Shown one piece after another: positions 11,338 to 18,205 of a DNA stretch of 64,000 bases (its first letter is position 1; every line of letters begins with the position of its first letter). Source of the stretch: Xanthobacter sp. YC-JY1 (GTDB lineage: Bacteria > Pseudomonadota > Alphaproteobacteria > Rhizobiales > Xanthobacteraceae); the NCBI RefSeq assembly GCF_021730305.1, contig NZ_CP032674.1:1-64000 (forward strand), read 5' to 3'. The position numbers and the translations under genes were made by a program. The notes below the pieces were generated by a model that did no database searches, was not told the origin of the DNA, and saw only the letters and a list, made by a program, of their open reading frames with translations.

Positions 11338-11862
11338 GTGAAAACAAGGACGATCGCCGCCGCCCTTCTGCTCGTGGCCACCAGCTGGGTCGCCCCCGTC
11401 ATGGCGCAGGTGGGCTACAGCGGATATGCGCTGCCACTCGCGCTCGCGATGGAAGCGGCGACGGCAGCGGTGACGGCCTGCGAGGCCAAGGGCTGGCCGG
11501 TCACGGCAACGGTGGTCGATGCGTCGGGCCTGGTGAAAGCCACGCTGAAGGCCGACCATGCCACGGTCCACACGCCCGACACCGCCTTCCGCAAGGCCTA
11601 CACGGTGGCCACCCTCGGCCCGATCTTCAAGTTCGACCGGTCGAGCGCGTTCGCGGAGATCGTCGCCAAATATCCCGGCGGCGCGGGTACGTCGCTCACC
11701 ACCATTCCCAACGTGATCGCGCTGGCGGGTGGCGTGGGCGTGATGCACGGCTCCGAGATCGTCGCCGCCATCGGCGTCGGGGGCGCGCCCGGGGGCGACA
11801 AGGACGAGGCATGCGCCAGCGCCGGCCGCGCGGCCATTGCGGATCGTGCCAACGCGCAGTGA
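11338..11862 (+). CDS. Secreted GlcG/HbpS-family (DUF336) protein
   Basis: The 174-residue protein starts with GTG, preceded by GGAAAGGA. Residues 1-23 form a signal peptide (cleavage after VMA). The mature part follows the GlcG/HbpS plan: a long first helix (ALAMEAATAAVTACEAKGW), then VTATVVDASGLVKATLKAD, TPDTAFRKAYTV, and the glycine-rich VIALAGGVGVMHGSEIVAAIGVGG. Relatives bind haem or degradation products extracellularly, or accompany glycolate and diol metabolism; the ligand here is unknown. No linked transporter or sensor is visible. A 219-base region separates it from the divergent PPOX gene. Confidence 0.85.
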   Translation: MKTRTIAAALLLVATSWVAPVMAQVGYSGYALPLALAMEAATAAVTACEAKGWPVTATVVDASGLVKATLKADHATVHTPDTAFRKAYTVATLGPIFKFDRSSAFAEIVAKYPGGAGTSLTTIPNVIALAGGVGVMHGSEIVAAIGVGGAPGGDKDEACASAGRAAIADRANAQ

Positions 11863-11905
11863 TGGAAGGACGGGATTGGTGCGCCGAAGCGGAGCGGAGG
11901 CGAAC

Positions 11906-11986
11906 CCGCGCAATCGGTTGACGGGCGGCATCGCGCAAGCAAAGCATCCGCGCGATGGGTTGGCGGGCGGCATCGCGCGAGCAAAG
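11906..11986. repeat. Two imperfect 39-bp repeats with 42-bp period beside the tRNA
   Basis: Copies at 11906-11944 and 11948-11986 match at 35 of 39 positions (core CGGGCGGCATCGCGC followed by AGCAAAG). They end 2 bases before the 3' end of tRNA-Leu. No open frame with coding character covers them. Whether this is a dispersed repeat family in the genome cannot be told from this window. Confidence 0.8.
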
Positions 11987-11987
11987 A

Positions 11988-12074
11988 TGGTGCGGGCGGT
12001 CGGACTCGAACCGACATATCCGTGAGGACGGCGGATTTTGAGTCCGCTGCGTCTACCAGTTCCGCCACGCCCGC
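11988..12074 (-). tRNA. tRNA-Leu (anticodon CAA)
   Basis: On the reverse strand the acceptor stem GCGGGCG pairs with CGCCCGC, the discriminator base is A (11991) and CCA is encoded (11988-11990). The D arm GGCGGAACTGGTAGACGC is typical of leucine tRNAs. The anticodon stem GCGGA/TCCGC encloses CTCAAAA, giving anticodon CAA for UUG. A long variable arm (class II) and the T loop TTCGAGT are present. Confidence 0.97.
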
Positions 12075-12151
12075 AGCCGAAGCCTCTTTATAGGCTTGCC
12101 GGCCGGGCGCCAACAGGAAAGCGGCGGAGATATCCCCGCCGCTCGCTATAC

Positions 12152-13636
12152 TCACGCACCGCGCGGTAGCGCGCTCGATCCCCAGCCCACCGGCAGGCGC
12201 ACCACGCTGCGCATCGCCGCGCGGGGCAAAGCGATGTCGCGCCGCTCCGGCTGCAGGTCCGGCTCCAGCGCCGCGAGATAGTCCTCGGCCCAGCGGTTGA
12301 TGTCGTGCTCCTCGAGCACCCGCATCATCCGGCGGTGGCGATCGCGCCGCTCCACCAGCGGCATCTCCAGCGCCCGGCGCAAGGCGGCGGCGACGCTCTC
12401 GGTGTCATGCGGATTGACGATGAGCGCACCGGTCCCCAGCTCGCTGGCCGCTCCCGCGAACTGGGACAGCAGCAGCACGCCCGGATCTTCCGGGTCCTGC
12501 GCGGCGACGAATTCCTTGGCGACGAGGTTCATGCCGTCGCGCAGCGGCGTCACCAAAGCCACGTCGGCGCGACGGTAGAAGCCCGCGAGGGCGGAGCGCG
12601 AATAGGTGCGGTTCACATAGCGCAGCGGCGTCCACGACACGTCGCTATAGGCGCCGTTGATCTGGCCCGCCCGGTGCGACACGCTGCGATCCATGTCCTG
12701 ATATTCGGGCACGTCGGTGCGGCTCTTGGGCGTGATCTGCACGAAGGTCACGCGGTCGTGCCAGTCCGGCTCCTTGCGCAGGAACTGGTCGTAGGCGTCC
12801 AGCCGGTTGGGGATGCCCTTGGAATAGTCCAGCCGGTCGACGCCGATGATGAGCTTGCGGCCCGAGAGGCTTTCGTCGAACGCCTTCACGAAGCGGGTGC
12901 GGCTCGCGTGCCGCGCCCGCCGCGCAAAGGCGCCGGTCTCGATGCCAACAGGGAAGGTGCCGAGGCGCACCCGCCGCCCGCCGATGTCGCAGCCGGTGCC
13001 GTCGGGCGTGGACTGGCCGCCGCGGGTCTCCAGATAGCGGGCGAAATTCTCCCGGTCGCCCTCGGTCTGGAAGCCCACGAGGTCGTAAGAGGCCAGCGCT
13101 CCCACCGTGTCGGCATGCTGCGGCAGGGCCTGGATGATGTCCGCCGGCGGCATGGGGATGTGCAGGAAGAAGCCGATGCGGTTGTTGTGGCCGCGCTCCC
13201 GCAGATATTTCGCCAGCGGCATCATGTGGTAGTCGTGGATCCACAGGATGTCGTCCGGGCGGATGATCTTCTCTAGGTGGTCCGCGAACATCCGGTTGAC
13301 ACGGATATAGCCGGAGAGGTCCGAGCGGTAGAATTCCGACAGGTCCACCCGGTAGTGCAGCACCGGCCACAGCACCCGGTTGGCGAAGCCGTTGTAATAT
13401 TCCTGATAGTCCTCGTTGGTGAGGTCCACCACGGCATAGGTGACGCCGGCGTGCTTGGTCTCCTGCGGCGTATCGGAGGGGTCCGGCGCGATGCGCCCGC
13501 TCCAGCCGAACCAGATGCCGCCGCGATCCTTGAGCGCGGCGTTGACGGCGACGGCGAGGCCCCCTGCCGGCGCACCGGACTTCTGGGGGAGAGCCACTCG
13601 GTTCGATACGACCACGATGCGGGACACTGAGGTCAC
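12152..13636 (-). CDS. otsA: Alpha,alpha-trehalose-phosphate synthase (UDP-forming type)
   Basis: OtsA joins a nucleoside-diphosphoglucose to glucose 6-phosphate to make trehalose 6-phosphate, the committed step of osmoprotectant trehalose synthesis. The 494-residue GT20 protein begins with VSNRVALP and has the [13 protein letters not shown] donor loop, [22 protein letters not shown] and the donor-binding [14 protein letters not shown] and [14 protein letters not shown]. Its ATG overlaps the otsB stop by 4 bases, so the pair is translationally coupled. The operon's promoter appears to be the EcfG-type site at 14455-14479. Confidence 0.97.
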   Translation of the reverse strand: MTSVSRIVVVSNRVALPQKSGAPAGGLAVAVNAALKDRGGIWFGWSGRIAPDPSDTPQETKHAGVTYAVVDLTNEDYQEYYNGFANRVLWPVLHYRVDLSEFYRSDLSGYIRVNRMFADHLEKIIRPDDILWIHDYHMMPLAKYLRERGHNNRIGFFLHIPMPPADIIQALPQHADTVGALASYDLVGFQTEGDRENFARYLETRGGQSTPDGTGCDIGGRRVRLGTFPVGIETGAFARRARHASRTRFVKAFDESLSGRKLIIGVDRLDYSKGIPNRLDAYDQFLRKEPDWHDRVTFVQITPKSRTDVPEYQDMDRSVSHRAGQINGAYSDVSWTPLRYVNRTYSRSALAGFYRRADVALVTPLRDGMNLVAKEFVAAQDPEDPGVLLLSQFAGAASELGTGALIVNPHDTESVAAALRRALEMPLVERRDRHRRMMRVLEEHDINRWAEDYLAALEPDLQPERRDIALPRAAMRSVVRLPVGWGSSALPRGA

Positions 13637-14424
13637 CTCCTTCGTTGTCGCGGCTCGGCCGCGAGGTGGGTGATGAGGGCACGGACCGAACGCGGGTCCG
13701 GCAAGAGTGCCTGAGCGCCGTCACGCGGCGTACCGACCGCGACCGCAATGCCGCCGGCCTGGTTCACCGCCCGGAAGCCCGCCTCGTCGGTGACGTCGTC
13801 GCCGATGAAGACGGGGCGGCGGCCGGCGAAGGGCGGGGCGGCCATGAAGCGGTCCACCGCCGCGCCCTTGTCGATGCCTTTACGGCGCACTTCGAACACG
13901 CAATGGCCGGGCATGATCTCGACGCCGGGCCGCTGGCCGACCACCTCGGTGATGGCGCGATTCAGTATAGGGGCGATCTCGGGGTGGGTGCGGTAATGTA
14001 TTGCCACCGCGCATTCCTTGTCCTCGGCGAGGACGCCGCTGAACTCGGACGCGGTCGCGCGCAGTTCGCGGCGCAAATCCTCGTCGAGCCGGGCGGCCCG
14101 TTGCGAGGACAAGCCCGGCGCAAGCCGGATGTCGGCCCCATGGACTCCGGCGGCAGCGAACCGGCCGGCACCGAACAATTCGTCAAGCGAGGCGAGCGAG
14201 CGTCCGCTCACAAGCGCCAGCGCGCCCTGCGCGCGATCGGCGAGAGCCGCTAGCGCATCGGGCAAGCCGGGGGGCACCACGACTGCCTCTGGCCGGGCGG
14301 CGATGTCGATCAGCGTCCCATCCACGTCGAGGAAAAAAGCGTGAGTCGAGGGATCGAGAGCCACAAAGGCTCCCGGAATTTCTGAATCCGCAACGGGAAA
14401 CGATGCTTTGGGCATGCCGGACAC
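13633..14424 (-). CDS. otsB: Trehalose-6-phosphate phosphatase
   Basis: OtsB dephosphorylates trehalose 6-phosphate to trehalose. The 263-residue HAD-superfamily protein has motif I FFLDVDGTL near residue 32 (two catalytic aspartates), motif II LVSGRS, and a C-terminal GDDVTDEAGF motif IV with the Mg-binding aspartates. It is the first gene of the otsB-otsA operon. The start is 31 bases downstream of the -10 element of an exact GGAAC-N16-CGTT promoter on the same strand. Confidence 0.96.
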   Translation of the reverse strand: MSGMPKASFPVADSEIPGAFVALDPSTHAFFLDVDGTLIDIAARPEAVVVPPGLPDALAALADRAQGALALVSGRSLASLDELFGAGRFAAAGVHGADIRLAPGLSSQRAARLDEDLRRELRATASEFSGVLAEDKECAVAIHYRTHPEIAPILNRAITEVVGQRPGVEIMPGHCVFEVRRKGIDKGAAVDRFMAAPPFAGRRPVFIGDDVTDEAGFRAVNQAGGIAVAVGTPRDGAQALLPDPRSVRALITHLAAEPRQRRR

Positions 14425-14454
14425 GAACTGGGCCTTCTCCGTTTCAGGTAAGAT

Positions 14455-14479
14455 AACGCCGCCGCGCCGCCACGGTTCC
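14455..14479 (-). promoter_or_regulatory. EcfG-type general-stress promoter of otsBA
   Basis: The reverse strand reads GGAAC (complement of 14475-14479), a 16-base spacer, and CGTT (complement of 14455-14458). This is an exact match to the alphaproteobacterial general-stress sigma factor consensus. Trehalose synthesis is a known member of this regulon in several species. The start codon is 31 bases beyond the -10 element. Confidence 0.85.
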
Positions 14480-14544
14480 CCCGCAGCTTCGACTCAATAC
14501 CGCCACAGGGGCGCGCAAACAGCTTGGCTTCGGCTTGGTTCGAC

Positions 14545-14569
14545 GGAACCGGAGCGGTTCGGCAGCGTT
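14545..14569 (+). promoter_or_regulatory. EcfG-type general-stress promoter of the 14596 gene
   Basis: GGAAC at 14545-14549, a 16-base spacer and CGTT at 14566-14569 match the EcfG consensus exactly. The downstream ATG lies 27 bases past the -10 element, leaving a leader of about 20 bases. It stands back to back with the otsBA promoter, 65 bases away. Confidence 0.85.
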
Positions 14570-14595
14570 CGTCTCGGCGTTACGGGAGACAGCAT

Positions 14596-14991
14596 ATGTT
14601 CGGCATGCACAGGACTTCGACCGACGGGTTTTCCCGGCGCGTTGCGGCGTTGAGGGATGAGCTCGACCATCTCCAGTCGTCGTTCCACAAGCGGGAGCGC
14701 GAGTGGGGCCGCATGGCCTCCGATGTCGCGTCCGATGCGCATGACTGGGTGGCGGAGCGGGCGGAAGCCTTGCCCAGCCTGTCCCTGGACAATATTCGCC
14801 GACACCTGCCCGCAATGCCGCATCGCCCCTTCCGCTCGGAAACGTCGGCGGTGCCGGTCATCGTCGCGGCGGTGGCTGTGGGCGTCGGGGTGGGGTGCAT
14901 GCTATATGCCGTAACGTCGTGCGGACGACGGTCCGCCCGCGGCAAGGCCCGCGATGGCGAGCGCAAGGCTGCTGCGCCCGTGGTCGAATAG
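14596..14991 (+). CDS. Small membrane-anchored protein, DUF883/ElaB-like layout
   Basis: The 131-residue protein has an N-terminal 85-residue amphipathic, probably coiled-coil region (RRVAALRDELDHLQSSFHK.., later DAHDWVAERAEAL). One hydrophobic segment at about residues 88-108 (VPVIVAAVAVGVGVGCMLYA) is followed by a short basic tail. This is the layout of stress-induced ElaB/YqjD-type inner-membrane proteins that bind ribosomes in E. coli, but similarity is only architectural. ATG 14596 follows GGGAG and an exact EcfG-type promoter, so general-stress induction is expected. The lipoprotein gene 117 bases downstream may be in the same transcript. Confidence 0.7.
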   Translation: MFGMHRTSTDGFSRRVAALRDELDHLQSSFHKREREWGRMASDVASDAHDWVAERAEALPSLSLDNIRRHLPAMPHRPFRSETSAVPVIVAAVAVGVGVGCMLYAVTSCGRRSARGKARDGERKAAAPVVE

Positions 14992-15108
14992 TGTGGCGGG
15001 CCTGACGCCTCGGGCGGTCGGGCGCGCTGTTTCGCCCTCGTGTTCCCAGACGGGGCAGGGGGCAGGATGGATGTCCGGCATTGAGCCGGCAGGGCAAGGG
15101 AGAACGAG

Positions 15109-15378
15109 ATGAAAGCGGCTCTCATGATTGGCGTGATGGCACTCGCCCTCGGCGGTTGCAGCGAATATTCGCGGCAGGATCGCGCGGTGGGTGGTGCTGC
15201 GATCGGCGCCGGTACCGGTGCGCTGATCGGTGCCGCCGCCACGGGCACCGGCACGGGCGCCCTCGTCGGCGGCCTCATCGGCGCGGGCACGGGTGCCATC
15301 ATCGGCGCCGAGACGACCCCTCGCGCCTGCTGGGCGCGCGACGCCTACGGCAACCGCTATCGCGTGCAGTGCCCGTGA
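15109..15378 (+). CDS. Glycine-zipper lipoprotein
   Basis: The 89-residue protein has a lipoprotein signal with lipobox LGGC (lipidated Cys17). The mature part is a run of glycine/alanine zipper repeats (GGAAIGAGTGALIGAAATG, then GALVGGLIGAGTGAIIG), as in OsmB and Pcp/SlyB family outer-membrane lipoproteins. The C-terminus has two cysteines (RACWARD, VQCP). OsmB-like proteins are osmotic and stress-induced. AAGGGAGA precedes the ATG. No separate EcfG site is seen, so it may be read from the promoter at 14545. A strong terminator follows at 15425. Confidence 0.85.
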   Translation: MKAALMIGVMALALGGCSEYSRQDRAVGGAAIGAGTGALIGAAATGTGTGALVGGLIGAGTGAIIGAETTPRACWARDAYGNRYRVQCP

Positions 15379-15424
15379 TGTGCTGAGCCGCCACGCTCGG
15401 CGATGGCGGCACAGGACGACAAAA

Positions 15425-15448
15425 GGCGCCCTCAGGGGCGCCTTTTTT
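15425..15448 (+). terminator. Intrinsic terminator after the lipoprotein gene
   Basis: GGCGCCC pairs with GGGCGCC around a TCAG loop (15425-15442), with flanking A and T runs and six T at 15443-15448. Confidence 0.92.
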
Positions 15449-15520
15449 GTGCCTGCAGCAGGGCCGTTAGCGGCGCCTTTACCTTAGCAAACTATCACCA
15501 GACCCATCTCCAAGTGACTT

Positions 15521-15558
15521 CAGGGCGGCCCGGACCCCACCGGACCGCCCTGTTTTTT
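15521..15558 (+). terminator. Orphan rightward intrinsic terminator
   Basis: CAGGGCGG at 15521-15528 pairs with CCGCCCTG at 15545-15552, and CCGG with CCGG inside, separated by one C-A mismatch; six T follow at 15553-15558. The previous gene already has a terminator 73 bases upstream and the next gene is on the other strand, so the transcript it ends is unexplained. It may end a short RNA starting after 15448. Confidence 0.8.
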
Positions 15559-15577
15559 GTGCCGTCGGTCGGATGGA

Positions 15578-15754
15578 TCAGACCGGGCCTCGGCCCCGGC
15601 GCATCAGTCCCATGACCGCGGAGATGAGGAACAGGATGATCGCGACGAAGAAGATGATCTTCGCGATTTCGATGGCCGTACCCGCGATGCCGCCGAAGCC
15701 CAGCACCGCGGCGATCAGCGCGACGATGAGAAAGGTAACTGCCCAGCTCAGCAT
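15578..15754 (-). CDS. DUF1328 (YtjA-type) small membrane protein
   Basis: The 58-residue protein starts [16 protein letters not shown] and has two hydrophobic segments (about residues 4-22 and 28-48) linked by [12 protein letters not shown], the hallmark of DUF1328. Many alphaproteobacteria carry copies near stress genes; no molecular function is established. ATG 15754 has AAGGAG 8 bases upstream, and the longer open frame to 15859 is not used. A near-consensus EcfG promoter lies 104 bases upstream on the same strand. Confidence 0.9.
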   Translation of the reverse strand: MLSWAVTFLIVALIAAVLGFGGIAGTAIEIAKIIFFVAIILFLISAVMGLMRRGRGPV

Positions 15755-15857
15755 GGCCGTATCTCCTTGCCTTGAATTGTCGAATGACGTGCGCCGCCGG
15801 CTGAAGACGCTTTTGATATCGCTCAGCTTTTGGCGTTGAAGTGTTACGCGGATTGTC

Positions 15858-15883
15858 AACTTCCCAATTGCACCGCTTGTTCC
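15858..15883 (-). promoter_or_regulatory. Probable EcfG-type promoter of the DUF1328 gene
   Basis: The reverse strand has GGAAC (complement of 15879-15883), a 17-base spacer and AGTT (complement of 15858-15861). Only the first -10 base differs from GGAAC-N16/17-CGTT. It stands divergently from the exact site at 15941. Confidence 0.55.
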
Positions 15884-15940
15884 CGGTGAGGGCCGATTCC
15901 CGCGGACGTTGCGTCACGCCACGTTTCGAGTCACAGACGT

Positions 15941-15965
15941 GGAACAAATCCCCATCCCCCGCGTT
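15941..15965 (+). promoter_or_regulatory. EcfG-type general-stress promoter upstream of the unknown gene and nepR
   Basis: GGAAC at 15941-15945, a 16-base spacer and CGTT at 15962-15965 match the consensus exactly. The downstream ATG (16001) is 36 bases away. A NepR-like gene follows, which would close a feedback loop on EcfG. Confidence 0.85.
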
Positions 15966-16000
15966 TTCTCGGCGATCTGGAGACGCAGGAGGAGGCGCGG

Positions 16001-16354
16001 ATGAGCGGATTGCGAAACGAACCCCTGTCGGGCGGCTCCGCCATGCGGAATACGGTCGCGCAAGCTAACGCACCGGAAGCCCATACGCCGGACGGCGAGG
16101 TTTTGCCCCCGGGCCTCGAGGCCACGCCGCACGGTTATGATCCTGTAGAATTCGGCCCCGGCGAGAGCCGGCGTGATTTTCCCCCGCGCCGCGAGCGGGT
16201 GGTTGACGAGGAGCGACGCCTGCTCAAGGAAATCCAGGCGGCCTTCGACGGCACCGAGAAGCGGCACGATGTGGACGACGGACCCGACGTGGACGCGGCA
16301 GGCCCGGAGACCGACCCGGACGGCGGGCACCTGTCGCGACTCTATCGTGACTGA
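16001..16354 (+). CDS. Acidic hypothetical protein in the general-stress cluster
   Basis: The 117-residue protein is hydrophilic and proline/aspartate-rich. I recognise no domain. The N-terminal 60 residues look disordered, followed by one predicted helix (RRERVVDEERRLLKEIQAAFDG) and a disordered acidic tail (VDDGPDVDAAG). The helix ends like the NepR-like protein next door (LQAAFEG against IQAAFDG), which may be chance. Expression is well supported: AGGAGGAGG lies about 6 bases before ATG and an exact EcfG promoter is 36 bases upstream. The NepR-like gene starts 154 bases downstream. Confidence 0.75.
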   Translation: MSGLRNEPLSGGSAMRNTVAQANAPEAHTPDGEVLPPGLEATPHGYDPVEFGPGESRRDFPPRRERVVDEERRLLKEIQAAFDGTEKRHDVDDGPDVDAAGPETDPDGGHLSRLYRD

Positions 16355-16508
16355 GGCCCGCGCCCAGAACCATATTGCAACGTACGTGGACGTGTCCCAT
16401 CCTGAGGCCGCCCGCGTCTGTCAGAAGACCCCAGCCATGCGATCGGCACGCTTTCAAGGTCCCCTCGACACCCCCATGACGACGCAGCATCAGAAAGAGG
16501 CAGGCGGC

Positions 16509-16733
16509 ATGCGAACGCCTCACCGCCGCGACATCTCCGCCCGTCAGGATCTGCTGGGCCGCGAGCTGCGCCAACTGTTCGACGACTATACCCAGGAAGA
16601 CATGCCGGACGAGCTGCAGAGCCTTGCCCAGCGTCTTCAGGCGGCCTTCGAGGGTCGCGATCCGGAATCCGACGCCGCAGATGGCGCCGCCTCCCCGGAC
16701 GCCGAGGCCAAGGCCGAGCCCAAGAAGGACTGA
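16509..16733 (+). CDS. nepR: NepR-family anti-sigma factor (general stress response)
   Basis: The 74-residue protein has the NepR helical signature LLGRELRQLFDDYTQEDMP followed by DELQSLAQRLQAAF and an acidic disordered tail. NepR binds and holds the sigma factor EcfG; under stress, phosphorylated PhyR takes NepR away. ATG 16509 has AGAGG about 8 bases upstream; ATG 16476 would add 11 residues. NepR is normally next to phyR and ecfG, which are absent here, so this may be a second NepR paralogue. It could be transcribed from the EcfG promoter at 15941. Family assignment rests on the short motif and should be treated as probable. Confidence 0.75.
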   Translation: MRTPHRRDISARQDLLGRELRQLFDDYTQEDMPDELQSLAQRLQAAFEGRDPESDAADGAASPDAEAKAEPKKD

Positions 16734-16965
16734 GGTCGGGGGGAGGTTTCCCTCCTTCAGCCCGTGCCAGATTCAAGGGTCCCCGACCGGACGCTCGGCC
16801 GGTCTGCTTGCATTTCCGCCCCATTCGCGAACCCCATCCCTCCGCCGCGATATCGCGTAGCGTCAGGGCGTGGGGTTCTGTCTTTTCAAGGGGCTGCGGC
16901 TCCTTTTGCGGTATTTGGCGGCGCGCTTTAACCCCTTTGCAAGGCGGGCTCCGCAAGGTGGGGCA

Positions 16966-18201
16966 ATGTCGCGCGACACGCCCCGCATCTTCCTCGCCCT
17001 CCTCCTTCTGGCCGGCGCCCTCTCGGGCTGTCGCTTCGGCCTGGAGGAGCGCGATTCGTGGCGCTCCGAGGCGGAGGAGCAGTGCCTTGCAGCCAAGGCG
17101 GTGGTTCCCTCCGTCTTCATGGAGCCGCTTCCCGCCACCCAGGGCCCCGGCGCCTGCGGCATGGACCATCCCTTCCGCGTGAGCGCGCTGGCGCAGGGGA
17201 ATGTGGTGCTGGAGCCGGCCGGCAAGCTGGCCTGCCCGGTGATCTATCAGGTCGACATGTGGGTGCAGGACGTGGTGCAGCCGGCGGCGCTGGCGTGGTT
17301 CGGCCAGCCGGTCGTCGCCATCAGCCAGATGTCCGCCTATTCCTGCCGCGGCATGAACGGCGACCCCAATGCCAAGATTTCCGAGCATGCGTTCGGCAAC
17401 GCGCTCGACATCGGCGGCTTCCGCATCGCGGACGGTCGCTGGATCACCGTGAAGAACGGCTGGAAGGGCACGCCGGAGGAGCGCGGCTTTCTGCTGCAGG
17501 TGCAGGCGGGGGCGTGCGAGCGCTTCACCACCGTGCTGGCGCCCGGCTCCAACATCTTCCACTACGACCACATCCATGTGGACCTGATGCGCCACGCCAA
17601 GGGGCGGACCATCTGCAAGCCGGCGCCGCGCCCGATGCCGGCCCCGCCCATGCCCACCAAGGCGCCGCCGATGGCCTCGGCCGAGCCGCGCGCGCCGGTG
17701 GCAGTGGCCCCGGTCTATGCCCCCGCGCCGCAGCAGGTCTCGGCCCCGGCGGAGCAGCCCTCCTTCTTCTCCACCCTGTTCGGCGGCGCGCGGGCCGCGC
17801 CGCAGCCCCAGCCGGCGCCGGTCGCCGCCGAGCCGCCGCCGCCTCTGCCGCCGGTCGAGGCCACGCGGGCGCCGCAGATCATTGCCTCGCCAGCACCGCC
17901 CCCGCCCGCCGGATACTCGCCGTCCAGCTATCCGCCCTCCAATTATCCGCCCTCGAACTATCCCCCCGGCGCCGTGAGCGGCGCCCCGGCGCCTGCCGCC
18001 GCGCGCGCCCCCGCGCCCCCGCCGGCGCAGCAGAAGGGCGGGCTGCCGCCGGGATGGCAGGTGGGGCCGCAGGGCATCCCCGTATCCTCCGCCGCGTCCA
18101 GCAATCCCGAGACCGGCTCCATCAAGCGCAAATATTACGCGGCGCCGATCCCGCAGCCCTCCACCATCCCCCTGCCCAAGGCCAAGGCCGGCGAGGACTG
18201 A
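16966..18201 (+). CDS. Extensin-like family lipoprotein with proline-rich C-terminal half
   Basis: The 411-residue protein has a lipoprotein signal ending in LSGC (Cys22). Residues about 40-215 form the bacterial extensin-like C-terminal domain, with GPGACGMDHPFRVSAL, SCRGMNG, SEHAFGNALDIGGF and HYDHIHVDLM. The SEHAxGxAxDI and HYDHIH histidines/aspartates resemble the zinc site of LAS-type peptidases (D-Ala-D-Ala carboxypeptidases), suggesting a cell-wall role. Residues 215-411 are a long alanine/proline tail with YPPSNYPPSNYPPG repeats, probably reaching into or across the wall. ATG 16966 is preferred to the open-frame start at 16870 because the lipobox then sits at the right distance. Confidence 0.88.
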   Translation: MSRDTPRIFLALLLLAGALSGCRFGLEERDSWRSEAEEQCLAAKAVVPSVFMEPLPATQGPGACGMDHPFRVSALAQGNVVLEPAGKLACPVIYQVDMWVQDVVQPAALAWFGQPVVAISQMSAYSCRGMNGDPNAKISEHAFGNALDIGGFRIADGRWITVKNGWKGTPEERGFLLQVQAGACERFTTVLAPGSNIFHYDHIHVDLMRHAKGRTICKPAPRPMPAPPMPTKAPPMASAEPRAPVAVAPVYAPAPQQVSAPAEQPSFFSTLFGGARAAPQPQPAPVAAEPPPPLPPVEATRAPQIIASPAPPPPAGYSPSSYPPSNYPPSNYPPGAVSGAPAPAAARAPAPPPAQQKGGLPPGWQVGPQGIPVSSAASSNPETGSIKRKYYAAPIPQPSTIPLPKAKAGED

Positions 18202-18205
18202 GGTC

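Noticed and set aside
11988-12074. Genomic-island attachment site at tRNA-Leu
   Set aside because: No integrase, no duplicate tRNA 3' end and no compositional change on either side.
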